DNA of 64,000 nucleotides from Atriophallophorus winterbourni (lineage: Eukaryota; Platyhelminthes; Trematoda; Plagiorchiida; Microphallidae): contig JACCGJ010005875.1 in assembly GCA_013407085.1 (NCBI GenBank), positions 1-64,000 of the forward strand, read 5' to 3'. Shown in pieces: positions 52,346 to 64,000 of this stretch; the stretch's first letter is position 1; the number at the start of each line of letters is the position of its first letter. The translations under genes were made by a program, and so were the position numbers. The notes beneath the pieces are model-generated. The model had not been told where the DNA came from. It was given only the letters and a program-made list of their open reading frames with translations, and did no database searches.

Positions 52346-55300
52346 TAATCTCAGATAAGACAGTATATACCTTCACCCATATAATTGCATGTACAAATAT
52401 GTGTGCAATAGCAAATTTCAAATTTAATAATAGGTGATAACGTTTTACGCATTTACTTGCGAATCAGTAAAAATAGAATTATAAGAAATCAACCTCAAAT
52501 TGTCCATCAGTGTTTTTTGCAGCTACAATTAATCTATATTTTATTCGCTATTATTTTTTCGTGTCATCGCCAATAATGTCGGAGAGATTACCTGTCTTTC
52601 AATTACTTTATCAAGATAAGATCCGTCTATTTGTCCTCATAGGAAAGTCATTTGCCAACGGCTCATGCCCATTGACGTTATTGATAAAATAATTAAGCAT
52701 AATCTAAAATATACACTTTTTTACAATAGGCAAATTTGAAAGCTGCTAAAATTGTTGATAAGTCGGAACTTTAATTTATAAGTTGAAAAACAATTGATTA
52801 GTTAGAAAAATGTAATATTTTTTCTAGTAAAAACCAAGTGGTCACTAATCATTCAGCGAAAAATCCGCAAAAGCACGTCCCACTAAAGGTCAAATCGTGA
52901 ACTGGCAAATATGGGTGTGGTGTGTGCGCTGAGGTCAAATATGTTATTTTGCATGCAAACGTGTCTGCGCGTATGTAATAAATAACTAAATTTGCATGAA
53001 TTTATCTGGGTGGCAAACAGAGATAAAGTTCCAAACATTTGGGTGATTACTGCTGACAGGCATGCAAAACGCGGGTTCTTACGCGTGAACAATGATGAAT
53101 GTGTAAACTTATCATACATTGGCTCCGTAATGTTCGAGAACACATTCATGAATAGGTTTTAACAGCAATTTTTGCACAAACCTGTCGATCCTGATATAGA
53201 AAAATAAAGCTTTTTGCAACCAGCATACCATGCAAAATTATGTTCTCTCTAGCACAGAGTCAGTGATACGTGACGCGATTTGCATGTGTGCTGTTATAGA
53301 GTCTTGTAAAATATTCGGGTGAGATCAATTCCCTAATTAAACTCAACAAGGGTAACTTAAAAATGTGGAATTTCTTTTTTCCAGGAAACACTGTTCAACA
53401 GTATAATGTCCACACATTGAAGAAAATGAAGAATGCAGCGACTAATCCATTTTCAACGTCTTAATTAGAAGTAGTTCTATTGATCTTATTTTCTATTGAT
53501 TTTGATCCATTAATTTTATGAATATTACTAAGAAATCTAATGCTTCACGTTGCTTGGAAATCTTATTATGTCTGAAAAAGTGGTGATCCAAATATAATAA
53601 TCCTTACATAAGTTGCTCGACCAAATGTTTCGAGCCGTATGCGATAAAAGTGTTTTAGCTAACGCAATTTGAGCAATTTGCGTAGTATCAAATCAACGTA
53701 ATTTTCTGTGAATGGTTACAAAATCGGGATTATATATTTATTCACACAACGATTCTCGCACCCATGAAAGAATTATTATTCCTGTAATTTCAAACACTCT
53801 TAATATACAGATACGAAATTTTGTCAGGTTTAGTTGTCTCGTAAGCAAATCACACGAAAATAAAATAATGTTGACACTTGCTTCTAACTATCATTCTGCT
53901 TGACAGATTCTTCAAACATGCCTTTGTACCATAAAGCTTGAAGTACGTTCGTTAAAAGTGAAAGCCTCTTTGATTCGTATTACGAATATTTCTGATAAGT
54001 TAAATAAAAACTTATGATTATCTTAAAATTTAGAATCGAAAATCACGCAATTCTACCAGTAAACAATGTTAATCACGCGAAGGATTGAAATTATTTTAAA
54101 AATAACCTATCATATTATTAATTTCATTTGCGTTCATTTTAGATATTTTTGCTACATTATTTTTTGGGCATATCAACTACTTTTTAATTCAAGTAGTCAT
54201 TTTAATTAAATTACCTCATAATGACAATGTTGTGTAAATGCGTTCAAAATAAAATTAATACTAATGTTCGTGACATTTCCCATCAAATTAAACTAGGTTT
54301 TAAAATTTTTTTCTATCTTTTTTTCGGAAGCTGTTAATTGATTATCTTCAACTGTAAGATTTTTAGTTTATGGAGATTGAAACATAAACGGATTTAGTCA
54401 ACAATTCACTGATGTTTTTCTCATGAATAATATTTTATAGTTCTTTGAGCAAGTATAATTCATTGTGATAGTTTTACTAATTTTGTGCGAAGATAAGAGA
54501 ATTGAAAATGAGAGTATGGTTTGTAAGCCTGTTTGAAATAAATTTGTCTGCTTTCGGAAGTGATTTACATTGCACTTACGTACATAAACAGTTATTTTAG
54601 AAATATTGCGTTTGGTGGGGCCAAGTAGTAATAAGAATATAGAGATTATCTATTCTAAATTTTAAGCGAATACGTTCAACTGAACTGCATAATATTGAAT
54701 ATTCTTCAGACATTATTGATGTTTGGTAACATGAAAGTACTCAAAAGTTAACGAATTTTTTTTAAATTTTCTTAAACACTTTTAGAAAAAAATCATTCTA
54801 TGCTATCTAACGTGAAATACAGAATTATTTTCAAAATTATTTATTTATTTGGAACCACTCGGTTTCGAAATCATTTTAAAGTTCAGGTCAACCAGATGTG
54901 ATGCATTCAAAGCAGTCATCACCTTTAGAACGCTAGTTCTCCCTTCGGGTTAACTATGGTATACTCTATTGCACGTTAAAAATAATGACGGCACAAATCC
55001 AGCAAATAAAGTATCCGTTTTTTAAAGAAATGACTTGTTGCTTTCTTCATTGGCTCATGTAGCGTATGCGGTGCGCATCAATGCTGGTCATCTTTGTTGC
55101 AGCAGTAGTAAACATTCATATGGGTTGCAAAATAAAAATTATAATAAAGAAACGTCATGAATTTCGTGGCCGTCATTTGAAATTGTAAAATTGTATCACT
55201 CGAATAAATAAATCCAATTATAACTAATATCAAGCAAGCCATAATGGGTATTTTTAACGCGGATGTCGTTCTTCTATGGTAGCTTCTGAATTTCAATCCA

Positions 55301-55382
55301 TCATCGTGCAAATAACAAACGCCAAGTGAACTTATCCTATGTAAATCGATGGATATCATGATTAATGTATTACGTTAAACGT

Positions 55383-55450
55383 GTTGCTCGCATTTTCTGC
55401 ACTTATAACTTGAACCGCTTTCTGGCTGTGTCATCATCAGGTATAGGCAG
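55383..55450 (-). repeat. Family-2 hammerhead repeat fragment
   Basis: Minus strand gives ACCTGATGATGACACAGCC then AGAAAGCGGTTC. CTGATGA and GAAA are present with GCGGTTC in place of CCGGTA; stem II GC pairing is poor. Likely inactive. A plus-strand piece of the same family follows at 55.56-55.70 kb. Confidence 0.5.
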
Positions 55451-55559
55451 TGAGATACGTTGCAGCGACCATTACAAACAATTGAAAGGTAGTAAAACAA
55501 GTTATATTTGAAAGCCACTGTTAAATAGGATTATTACAAAGAACCAATTTCTCAAAATA

Positions 55560-55700
55560 ACGAGAACAGAAACCGGTAATTTCGGGGATGTTAGCAACAC
55601 TCTCAATTGATCGTTCATGATCGCCTTTTTTGGCTTGACCAGGAACCAATCTGTGATTATGTATATAAACACTGTGATTCTTTGTAAGAACCCATTTAAA
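55560..55700 (+). repeat. Family-2 repeat fragment
   Basis: GAAACCGGTAATTTCGGGGA, GGATGTTAGCAACACTC and CTTGACCAGGAACCAATCTG follow the order of the 243-bp unit but are diverged. The first half of the ribozyme is missing. Confidence 0.5.
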
Positions 55701-57055
55701 CCGTGGTTTTCACGTATAACTCCGTTTATCAAGTTCACTTTTCAATTCAATTGTGTATTGCTTCTTCTTTCGACTCAAATATTACTTCTCACAGTTCTCG
55801 ATATGTCACTGATTTGCCTTGCCACAGTAAAACTACTGAATGGTTCGAAATCCTAGTTTTTGCTGAAATTATTAATCGAACTAGTAAGAATAAAATGCGA
55901 TTCGAATGTAATCAGCAAGATTGGCGGTAATCTCATTTGCATGTCTGAACAAAATGGTCAATTAGCTGAGCAACACCATCCCTCAGTATCCCATTCAAGT
56001 TGATTGCCAGCAGTGGGAAAACAGACATACTTAAGATCTGTTCATTTTGAGCGTTCTAGAAAAGAACCATGAGCAGTCACTGCAAAATTGCTAACAATTC
56101 TACTATCTGAGAATGCTCTATTCAATGAGGATCTATTAAATTTAGAGCAAGCGGTCGGTATACGTTTGCCAAATCAAATGAGCACACGACTTTATTTTAA
56201 GGCCTAAACATTAAATAATCCATTTTATTCAGGTGTAATGTTTCTCCCAGAAAATCCTAGAGAGAGAGAAAATAATGCAATAGCTTGGTACAATCTCTAG
56301 TATGTTACATAAAATAATGCGCATATTCGGTCGCATCGAAATTTTTGCGCAGAAGTATTTAGGCTCTTATATTTTGAGTTGCCCACCACCGAGTCAATTT
56401 TAAATACCGACGACAAATTCAAATGAGCTGCTTTATAGACGTAACTGGAGCACGAAATTCAAAATTGTAGTAATTACTTTACCATAAAGTTGGAATCAAC
56501 TAATCATAACTTAATAGATAAAACACTTAGATCCATTACAGACACCATTTGTCGGTTACCATTAGCAACAAGATTATTTAAACAAAACAAACACTAAACA
56601 TTATGACTCAAGACTCATCATGATAGATGTCATCATGTTTGCAAACCCTCACATTCTAAACACCTTGCCGTCCAGCGTAACGTAATGTGATAACAACACC
56701 GAAATTAGTAGAATTATATTGCGGATAAGGTATCTAATCTTTTGATTAAATGAATGAATATTTTTTCTGGCCTATAGATTCTTTATGGTATGACTAGAAA
56801 ATCAAGATAAGCGCCGTTACCGCGGTTATAATCGAACTTCAAAATCTTCCGCTTGAATGGATCGTTATCACTTTGAGCCATCACAGCCTTAAGCAAGTTC
56901 CGTGCCAGGCAATAGGTGATCACCTCAGGCACCTGGCGATTGTAATCTGTGAAAAGGTTTACTCTGCAAAGAGAACGCCTACAAGAGTTTGCCGATAGCT
57001 AGCGCACTCTCATTCATTATCCACCTGTTGTTTATATAAACACAATTTTTAGACC

Positions 57056-57150
57056 AAAATATTCATTTGCATGTATTTCCATCACACACACACCACGACC
57101 GGTTTCGTGTTTTTGGCACTCATCAGGTAGGAACAGTAAGATGAGGATCA
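57056..57150 (-). repeat. Family-1 hammerhead repeat, single
   Basis: A single copy covering the end of one unit: core, TG run and ATGGAAATACATGCAAATG on the minus strand. It holds the ribozyme listed separately. Confidence 0.7.
57091..57131 (-). ncRNA. Hammerhead ribozyme, family 1, minus strand, intact core
   Basis: Minus strand: CCTAC, CTGATGA, stem II GTG-CCAAAAA-CAC, GAAA, minimal stem III, GTC, GTGG. Stem I CTAC/GTGG pairs with one wobble. All invariant bases are kept. The stem II loop differs from the 10.74-kb copy while its stem still pairs. Confidence 0.78.
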
Positions 57151-59139
57151 GAATTATTAAACATTTGGTTTTTTGATTATTCGAGAGGGTAAATAAAGAC
57201 AATGTTATCATCTAAGTATGTAGGTCAAATCGCAGCTGGAGAAAAATCTGATGAAACTGAGAGGAGACAAAAGGTAACTACTGAAATGTCTCCGAATTTA
57301 GGCCATTTTCGATCATCTCGTCTTGGTATGTTAAATTGTCAAATATATTTTAAATTATTTTACGTGAAATTTGGTTAGGTTAATAAGATCCAGGCGGGAA
57401 ATAAGTGGAAAGCAGAAGACTTTCCGTGCTTCGGACATATAAAGTTTTTAATATTGTTTCCTAACCGCTGGTTTTTTATTACCGCTTCGAAATGCTAGCA
57501 ACTTTCGAGGTCATGGTTGAAAGTTGGATATCCTACACTGTTTGTTTCGTATTCACTACGAGTTCTTATGGTAAAATCTTCTAGTTTATCTTATATGCGA
57601 GCCAAACCTGATATTATCCCGAGCTGTTGGCAAATCATTTACTCGCCTTCATTCACGAAGACCGCCTAATGTTTGTTCTGCGTAAATAATTTTGTATCAT
57701 TATTTCGACCCTGTGGTTATTGTAAATGTTCGAGTTTTCAACCGTCAACCTTGAATCTTGAGTTATACTCATGGCTCATGGTGTTTTGGAAGAGGATAAA
57801 ATGTACTAAATTCTCTCATAACTGTTTTATCCACTTTAAGGCGAACGTTTCCTTTGCTTAAATTGTGGTATTCCTCATCCGAAAAACCTCTCATATTTTG
57901 AAGGGGATTATACCATTAAACGTCAGACACATATCAAATGTCAATTCGTGGCAACATTTTATTTTATTTTAGACGAATGACAGGTTTTATCATTCAATTT
58001 ATCTCATTTGCAAATCATTTAATAAGAATTTTAACTATTGATGATTCTAAATAACAGCAAAAAATTTTAAAAAATATTAAACTCATTACGACCTGTCACG
58101 CTTGTGTGAAAATACTAACCTTTTACGCAGTACAATGAAAAGACGCGTTAAAGTGATTTTGGATGCTATGAACCCTACACAACATCATATATTCGAAAAT
58201 GTTGCTGCACATTTTTATTAAACCTGATTTAAATACATGTCGTTAAAACAACTCAGATTCATTTTTGTGTGCATAAGATGTTTTCAGAACTTTTTCAATG
58301 TTTTGTCACCTTCAAAATATGTAACGACAAGTGTCGCTAAATCTCTAAGGATTGTATCCAATAATAATGGCATTTATCGTGCCAAACTACTTGTTCGAAT
58401 TTCTGAATATGAGGTCGCTTTGGTTTGGAGCTTTGAGACACAAGCATTGCTATGAGCAGTTCGCTTTTCTTATCTCACCGCAGTTATACATTGTTTTTTT
58501 AATGTGCTCGAACATTTCGCCAACACACAGAGTCATAGCGAGTACAATAACCGTTACAATCCAGAACCCAGTCTTGTGGGCCGACTAACCGCTACGTTTT
58601 AATGGAATTGAAACTGGAACTGGAAAACTTCTTTACGTCACTCACCGGAAAAATGCAATGTACTAACCGTTATTTTGATACAATTTGTAAATAAAGTTTC
58701 ATACGTTCTGTCTTTACATATTTTGTCACTATTGAATGAGTAATTGTCTCCTCGATTATATTAGAGAACGAAATATGAGCACGAGACAATGGTTAGTGTT
58801 CTAGGATGTTCCTAGCCATGTTCATGATTTGAAAGCAAACGACCGATTCTCTATCCTTAAAGATTATAAAGCATAGCGCGCTGTTCGCGTATTATATATC
58901 GGAATCAAATAATTCGAGTTAATGCCTTGAAAGCTCTGATTTAAGTACTTCGTTTATCCATCAAACATTTGTCATCTTAATGTCTGTGACAAATCTAATT
59001 AGCTGATTAATTCAGTATAATTCCGTGTAGATGTAATAGTTAGTATTGAATTAAATGCTTTTTCTTTGTAATATGCACCCGGAATCTTTTGTTACTGGTC
59101 TCATTGAAGATTCGGACATATATTTTTTTCGTCTGTGTA

Positions 59140-59570
59140 TTAAGTGAAATATGCAGATGACGTCTTCAATGGATGTGCAGTGCACAGAAACGATTAATCG
59201 CATCGGCGCTTTGCCGCCACGTATGAAATTACTTCGTGGTCAGAAGTGAGAGAAGCATATCTTCAAATTACGAAAAATATACTGAACTTGTGCTCACTAA
59301 GCTGCGTAATGAACGCCGCAATGCTATTTGCAGTAATCTTTCTTTATCTATAATTCAATCAAAAGAACAGATTATAGGGAAATACGTTAAATATCTAGGC
59401 GTCACCATATCCGATATTGCTCATCATTCAAATTTTCTATTTACTAAAATTTGTAGGCTTTCTTTTTATGCTTCCGATCTTTGTTCTCGCGGCGTTAATT
59501 CTAAGCTGATTTTCTCACTTTATATTCTCTCACATACAACCTCACATTCTGTAATGTTCACCTGCTATTT
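59140..59570 (+). pseudogene. Non-LTR reverse transcriptase fragment with YADD
   Basis: Opens VKYADDVF at about 59149, the catalytic box, then NYEKYTELVLTKLRNERRNA, KYVKYLGVTISDIAHHSNFL and ICRLSFYASDLCSRGVNSKL. This is the palm-to-thumb order of schistosome non-LTR elements (KYLGV...KV-RLSFY). The upstream palm is absent and the frame shifts after the YADD box. Inactive. Confidence 0.7.
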
Positions 59571-59617
59571 TTCTTGCACGTCTTTTGTAAGAGTTTCTGT
59601 TGGTCAAACGTTGCATC

Positions 59618-59960
59618 AGTATCAAAAATGCTCATTTGCATGCATTTTCATGACACACACCCAACGAAGGTTTCGTGATGTTCGCAAACATAAGGTAGGG
59701 ACAGTACGATCAGGTTCCGCATGCGATTGAAATAGTGGGAGAAAGTTAAACAAGTTGCGCGTGTAAGCCACTTTTAAATAAGGTTGGTACAACCAAGCTG
59801 TTCAATCACATGAGCCAATAAACAGGTAGATGGAGGTAAAATCCATGAGCCTGAACAAAAATGCTCGTTTGCATGCATTTCCATCACACCTCATCGATAT
59901 GTGTATGGGCACGTGTGTTTGAACCGGTTGCTCGTGCCAACCTAATCCAAAAGTGGCTTA
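59618..59960 (-). repeat. Family-1 hammerhead repeat, tandem, 233-bp period
   Basis: Landmark ATGCTC(A/G)TTTGCATGC occurs at 59628 and 59861. The core on the minus strand (CTTATGTTTGCGAACATCAC then GAAACCTTCG) has lost CUGAUGA. The second unit is cut before its core. Inserted next to the RT fragment. Confidence 0.65.
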
Positions 59961-61034
59961 AAAGCGCAACTTTAACTTTGTGAACGAATATCGAATATTG
60001 TATTGTAGTTTTGAAGCTAATTGCAATTATTTTTGAAATACAACTCTCCTATAAACAGAGAACCATTATACTACTCTCAAAGATGTAGATGCCTTTTGAA
60101 ATATGAAGAATGAAATGAGTGTTTGTAATCGCGAAAACGGTTAGTAGATTTTGATGACATCAGGAAATTATTGGGATGCGTGTGGTATTTAGCAAATTAG
60201 GACGCATTTGCAAGAACATTCAGCAATATCATGACAAAAGTTGACTGGGATTGTGACACAATGCGCACTTATGTATGCGCAGTAGAAATGACGACGCCAC
60301 TAGTCAAATTTCGTCAAAATACGGTTGAAAGTTTGCAAAAACGTTCAATTTGATAAAGAACAGTTAGCTGCAGCTTACAATGCTCCCAAAAACTAATTTA
60401 CATGAATTTTCTTTTAGGTGAATAGCAATTAATTTCAACAAGTTCTGTCAAAGGCGCTAAAAAATATCGATGAAGAGATTTGAAATTAGGTTGATCTACT
60501 CTCCATTAATAAAACGCTTATCGTATAAATGTACGTCAGATTCTCGTTTTGCATCAATGGTTAACGATGTTTACCGCATCAAATCATTCAAAATGTGAGG
60601 TGACTTTTTGATCAATATTTCTAAACCTCGACCTTTGTATCGTGTCCTCGAATGCACAGCTTCTCTTGAAAAGTCACCGCCTTCATCGTACCAGGAGATT
60701 GTTTGTCGATTTTTACATAAAACACTATCTGAAGTTGAATTTTGATGTTCGCATTATCACTTTACCACTACTACAAGTCACATTGACTTCGCCTGACGAC
60801 AACCCAGAAAAAGTTGCGGCGTCTACACGTGGAAGGCTTGAGTAATATAATATTTTAAATATTTATTGTGTGTCTCTCTTATAAGAAAGTTATAAAGTTT
60901 GAAAATGTCGCATTCTTGTCGTTTCACATAATATGCATGAAATTCTGTGGGTGTACTGATTAAGGTTTTTCATCGTTGCAAACGCTGTGGGAGAGACTGT
61001 TCTGCCAGAATCTGACAGTTTAGTCATTCGAAAA

Positions 61035-61115
61035 TCTGTAGAACATGAAAATTCATGCGATTGTGATGTACATCCATGATGGACATTGACCGAAGGAGGC
61101 CAACAACAACATATT
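61035..61115 (-). repeat. Third repeat family, copy
   Basis: Minus strand gives GTTGGCCTCCTTCGGTCAAT and CATCACAATCGCATGAATTT; inverse of the 52.2-kb copy, without the B box. Confidence 0.55.
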
Positions 61116-63624
61116 ATGTTCACTTTACTCAAGTGATGATTTACTCTATTCAAATGTCTTTACCATAAGGTGGTTTATGAATCACTTGCTATATTTCAAT
61201 CCTGATCATGTGAAGATTCTTCATCGATCGTTCATAAAACCCGCCGAATAGGAGGTCACATTTACCCATTTTATCGGAAACCAAAGAAATTTTCGTTTTT
61301 TAGCCCGAAACCGGAATGACAACAAAGCGAATGCATCGCATCCGACGAACGAGACGGCCGACTAATCATCTGTTCAACCATATGGCGTAAGTGTACGATG
61401 ATTAATTTAAAATGAAAATATTCATTCATAAAATCTAAATTCATTTTCCCTGGTACATTGCGAGAATCCTGTGCTGGTAGCCAATGATAACCTGGTTTCT
61501 AGTGTATCAACTTTGTTAATAAAACTCACGTGTATTTCCATTCCAAGTTGCGTAATTAGAAATAAATATATAGACATGTGGTTAATTAAATTTACCAGGT
61601 TGTAACTTTCATAAGAAACGCATATTTTCTTCATTCTACACTTGAATCAACTTTAGAGAGTGTAGCAGACTGAGGATTGAGTTACCCTAGTGACAAGCAA
61701 GCGATAGCATCTGAGCGGAATCATTCTAGCGTGACAAACATTTGCGACTCGAAAACTGGGAATATTTCCTACTGAGCACACAATTTTAAGCAAATGTTAA
61801 TCGAGAATCTTGACCACAATCGCATGGTCCTTTTATTTATTGTAACCATAAAACTCGTTAAAGTGCTAATTTGATGTTTCCCCAAGCAAACAGGAAGCAA
61901 GTAGTAAAATTCATCAGTGTCATCAAAATCATACAGAACAAGAACAGAGTAAGAGCAATTAAACCCTACTCAAATTACACTATAAATATTACATTAGATC
62001 CGTTTTCCGTTTTTTTCACTCAATAATATTGTTGATCTATTTTGGGATGACATTTGTTCATCTTGGGAAATTTCAATTCGGACTTACTCAAGATTGAAAT
62101 TCGGAAAAGCATTCAACTTTGCAATAACTACAAGGTCGAAACATAGATAAGAATAATAATACGTAATCGTAATATGATTCGGTTTTCATGACAATGGTAA
62201 CAAAAAATGATTTATAAATGTGTGGGGCAACATCCGGGTGAGCTCGCAAATATTAGTGAAGTTTCGAGTAGAATATTGTTGAACTCATGGCGTTTACCAA
62301 CTTGGCAGGTAGGGAATACCAAGCAAACACTCATGTATACAATAAAAATACCTACGGTAATTCCGTTCGGAGTGTGGTATTTCCAGCATGCAACCATAAC
62401 CGAAGATGTTGTTGGTAGGTGAAAGTTGGAGCAGTTATTCAAATGGAGCTAAACAGTAGTAATTACATCACATGCCTTTTATGTCTGAGTCGCTCAACGT
62501 ATAATATTTTATAATAATTGTCGTCAAGATTGAACGCTCGATGATATACGCGGTCTAGAAGCAAAATACCTTTCTGAATCTATAGTTTTCAGGCTTGGAC
62601 AGCATAGTCAAGAACGAGGTGTATTTAACTGTTTATAATTAGAAGATACTGACCCGGGAAAACGTTTAAAGTGCTACCGTAGCATACCTAAAGGAGGAGT
62701 GGCGCGTTTGTAAACAGCTTCATATTGTGGACTAGTTTTTAAACGATCATAAATCCAGATTGATACTTTTTTTAAATTTGCATAAACCTAAATAAAATGA
62801 GGCAGGCATTTATAAAGTAAAACTCGTATATAATTTGTAAACTATTGCCATATTTGTGCAACAAACCACTTACAAAATAAACCATTGATTGTAGAACCAC
62901 AAAATATCAGATGCTCGACAGTCAACTTACTTTTCTGTGGTTCATAATCATAGTGTATTAACTTCGCTGTTTCAGTTAGGTGAATATCAATAATGTAAAG
63001 TGTATGTCGTAGTGTGATTGCATGGGCGTTAAGCAACCAAAAACTGAATGACTTCATTAAGATCACAAAGAGTTCAGTCGACACAATGAGGGTCCTGGCC
63101 GTCTTATTTCACACTGACTTTGAATAGTAATGTTGTTTGCCGCTTTATCGTAGATTCACAGCTCATCGTACCAATGAAATTCTAAACCCAGTAGTGGACC
63201 TAAGTAAGAAAAAAGTGAGCATTTGAAATGTTGATCGAATCGGTCAATGAATACGCTTCAATTCATGCATATCCCGACCACATTGTCCTACTTGGTTAGT
63301 ACAAACAGGAGGGATATATATGTAAATGCTAACATGTTTAATGTTCTAATTGTAGAATAATAAGATATTATCTAAAATAAATCAAAATGGTTTGACCATA
63401 CGCTTTTTTACTTCAAATTTAGAATAAGCAGTCGCATGTGTTACAAATGTTAAAACTTGCTTAAATGCCATAATTGACTTTCTTGGCTGCATTATTTTTC
63501 GTCGTATCATGTGCTCAACAATTTAAGGCATATTTCGTTTCTCAACATTTAGTTTGTGCGAACAAGACTGCAATTTGATTGTGGTATATCTCGTGGGAAT
63601 CAGGTAGGTCATACCAACAGTGTT

Positions 63625-63735
63625 CATTTGCATTCATTTACATCAAACATCCCACACCTGGTTTCGTGCAGTTTGCACTTATAAGGAAGAGACAGTACGA
63701 TTAGGATCCGCACACGCTTGAAAGGGAGGTCTTAC
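63625..63735 (-). repeat. Decayed family-1 hammerhead repeat
   Basis: Minus strand: CTTATAAGTGCAAACTGCAC then GAAACCAGGTGTGGG. Stem II is perfect (GTGC/GCAC) and GAAA intact, but CUGAUGA reads CTTATAA, so it is inactive. Confidence 0.6.
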
Positions 63736-64000
63736 CTTTTCACGCTCTATGTTGGTGCTGGGTAGCAGCCGCAGTTGGTTTTCAGACTATTGTCTGAAGC
63801 AATTTAAACCTGTGCACGTTTGGGAACTAGGATTGACCACCATTCAAGAAGTGTGCAAATAAGCCACAACGACTTTAAAGACTTATCTCAGAATGCAATG
63901 CTGATGTGCACATAAATGTTCTATCAACAAAGAGAATCAAGTAACATGTGCTATTTAGATCACATGGGACGATCTTTTATATTCTTATAAGACGATAATA

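Larger units (their letters stand above)
51639..64000. other. Flank upstream of the large gene
   Basis: No second gene recognised. It contains copies of all three repeat families and one RT fragment (listed separately). The segment just 5' of the start codon is AT-rich, with an inverted CCAAT and a TATATATA run near 51.75-51.77 kb that may or may not be promoter elements. Any 5' untranslated exons are not visible. Open frames at 57673-57861, 58237-58455, 60642-60845 and 62207-62422 have no family features. Confidence 0.45.

Noticed and set aside
59858..59960. Another hammerhead in the second 59.8-kb unit
   Set aside because: The unit diverges before the core (CTCATCGATATG), with no CUGANGA or GAAA.
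62207..62442. Overlapping open frames on both strands
   Set aside because: Neither translation resembles a known family, and both strands being open argues for composition rather than coding.

Overview
The window looks like nuclear DNA of a parasitic flatworm, most likely a trematode close to the schistosomes. It is AT-rich, and its genes are split by GT-AG introns with standard-code exons. It also holds decayed RTE/SR2-like and CR1-like retrotransposons and repeats carrying a hammerhead ribozyme core, all of which are familiar in schistosome genomes. The species assignment is inference. I see no bacterial or viral gene organisation, tRNA, rRNA or CRISPR.

The main content is one large minus-strand gene filling most of 2.7-51.6 kb. 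By hand I could chain 23 coding exons, from a signal-peptide ATG at 51638 down to a TAA at 2710. Reading phase is preserved at every junction except one (exon 20 to 21). The protein is about 2,000 residues: signal peptide, a first Ig domain with the YDRSIPGYPRY signature of the nephrin/NEPH (IRM) adhesion family, eight further Ig-like domains (one without the usual cysteines), one fibronectin III domain, one membrane helix, and a tail of about 650 residues. This layout is that of nephrin / Sticks-and-stones / Hibris / SYG-2, cell-surface receptors for selective cell-cell recognition. The tail and several Ig inserts are unusually long.

The introns and both flanks are full of mobile DNA. An RTE-like element (7035-9074) has an 11-bp target-site duplication. 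CR1-like pieces lie at 16.0-17.4 kb (minus), 22.4-23.0 and 24.5-24.8 kb (plus). A fragment with the YADD active site lies at 59.1-59.6 kb. None is intact.

The most interesting structure is a set of short dispersed repeats, often in tandem with periods of 233-243 bp, on both strands. They carry the hammerhead ribozyme core: CUGANGA, a stem-loop II, GAAA, a minimal stem III, then a GUC or GUA cleavage triplet. Two families (unit about 240 bp and 243 bp) share only this core. They differ at paired positions of stem I in a way that keeps pairing. This matches short-stem-III type I hammerheads known from Penelope-like elements and animal retrozymes. At 19.8-21.9 kb a 243-bp ribozyme array sits between two diverged 0.8-kb direct repeats, next to a 20-base assembly gap.

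Outside the large gene (1-2.7 kb and 51.6-64 kb) I recognise only repeats and retroelement fragments, with no second gene.
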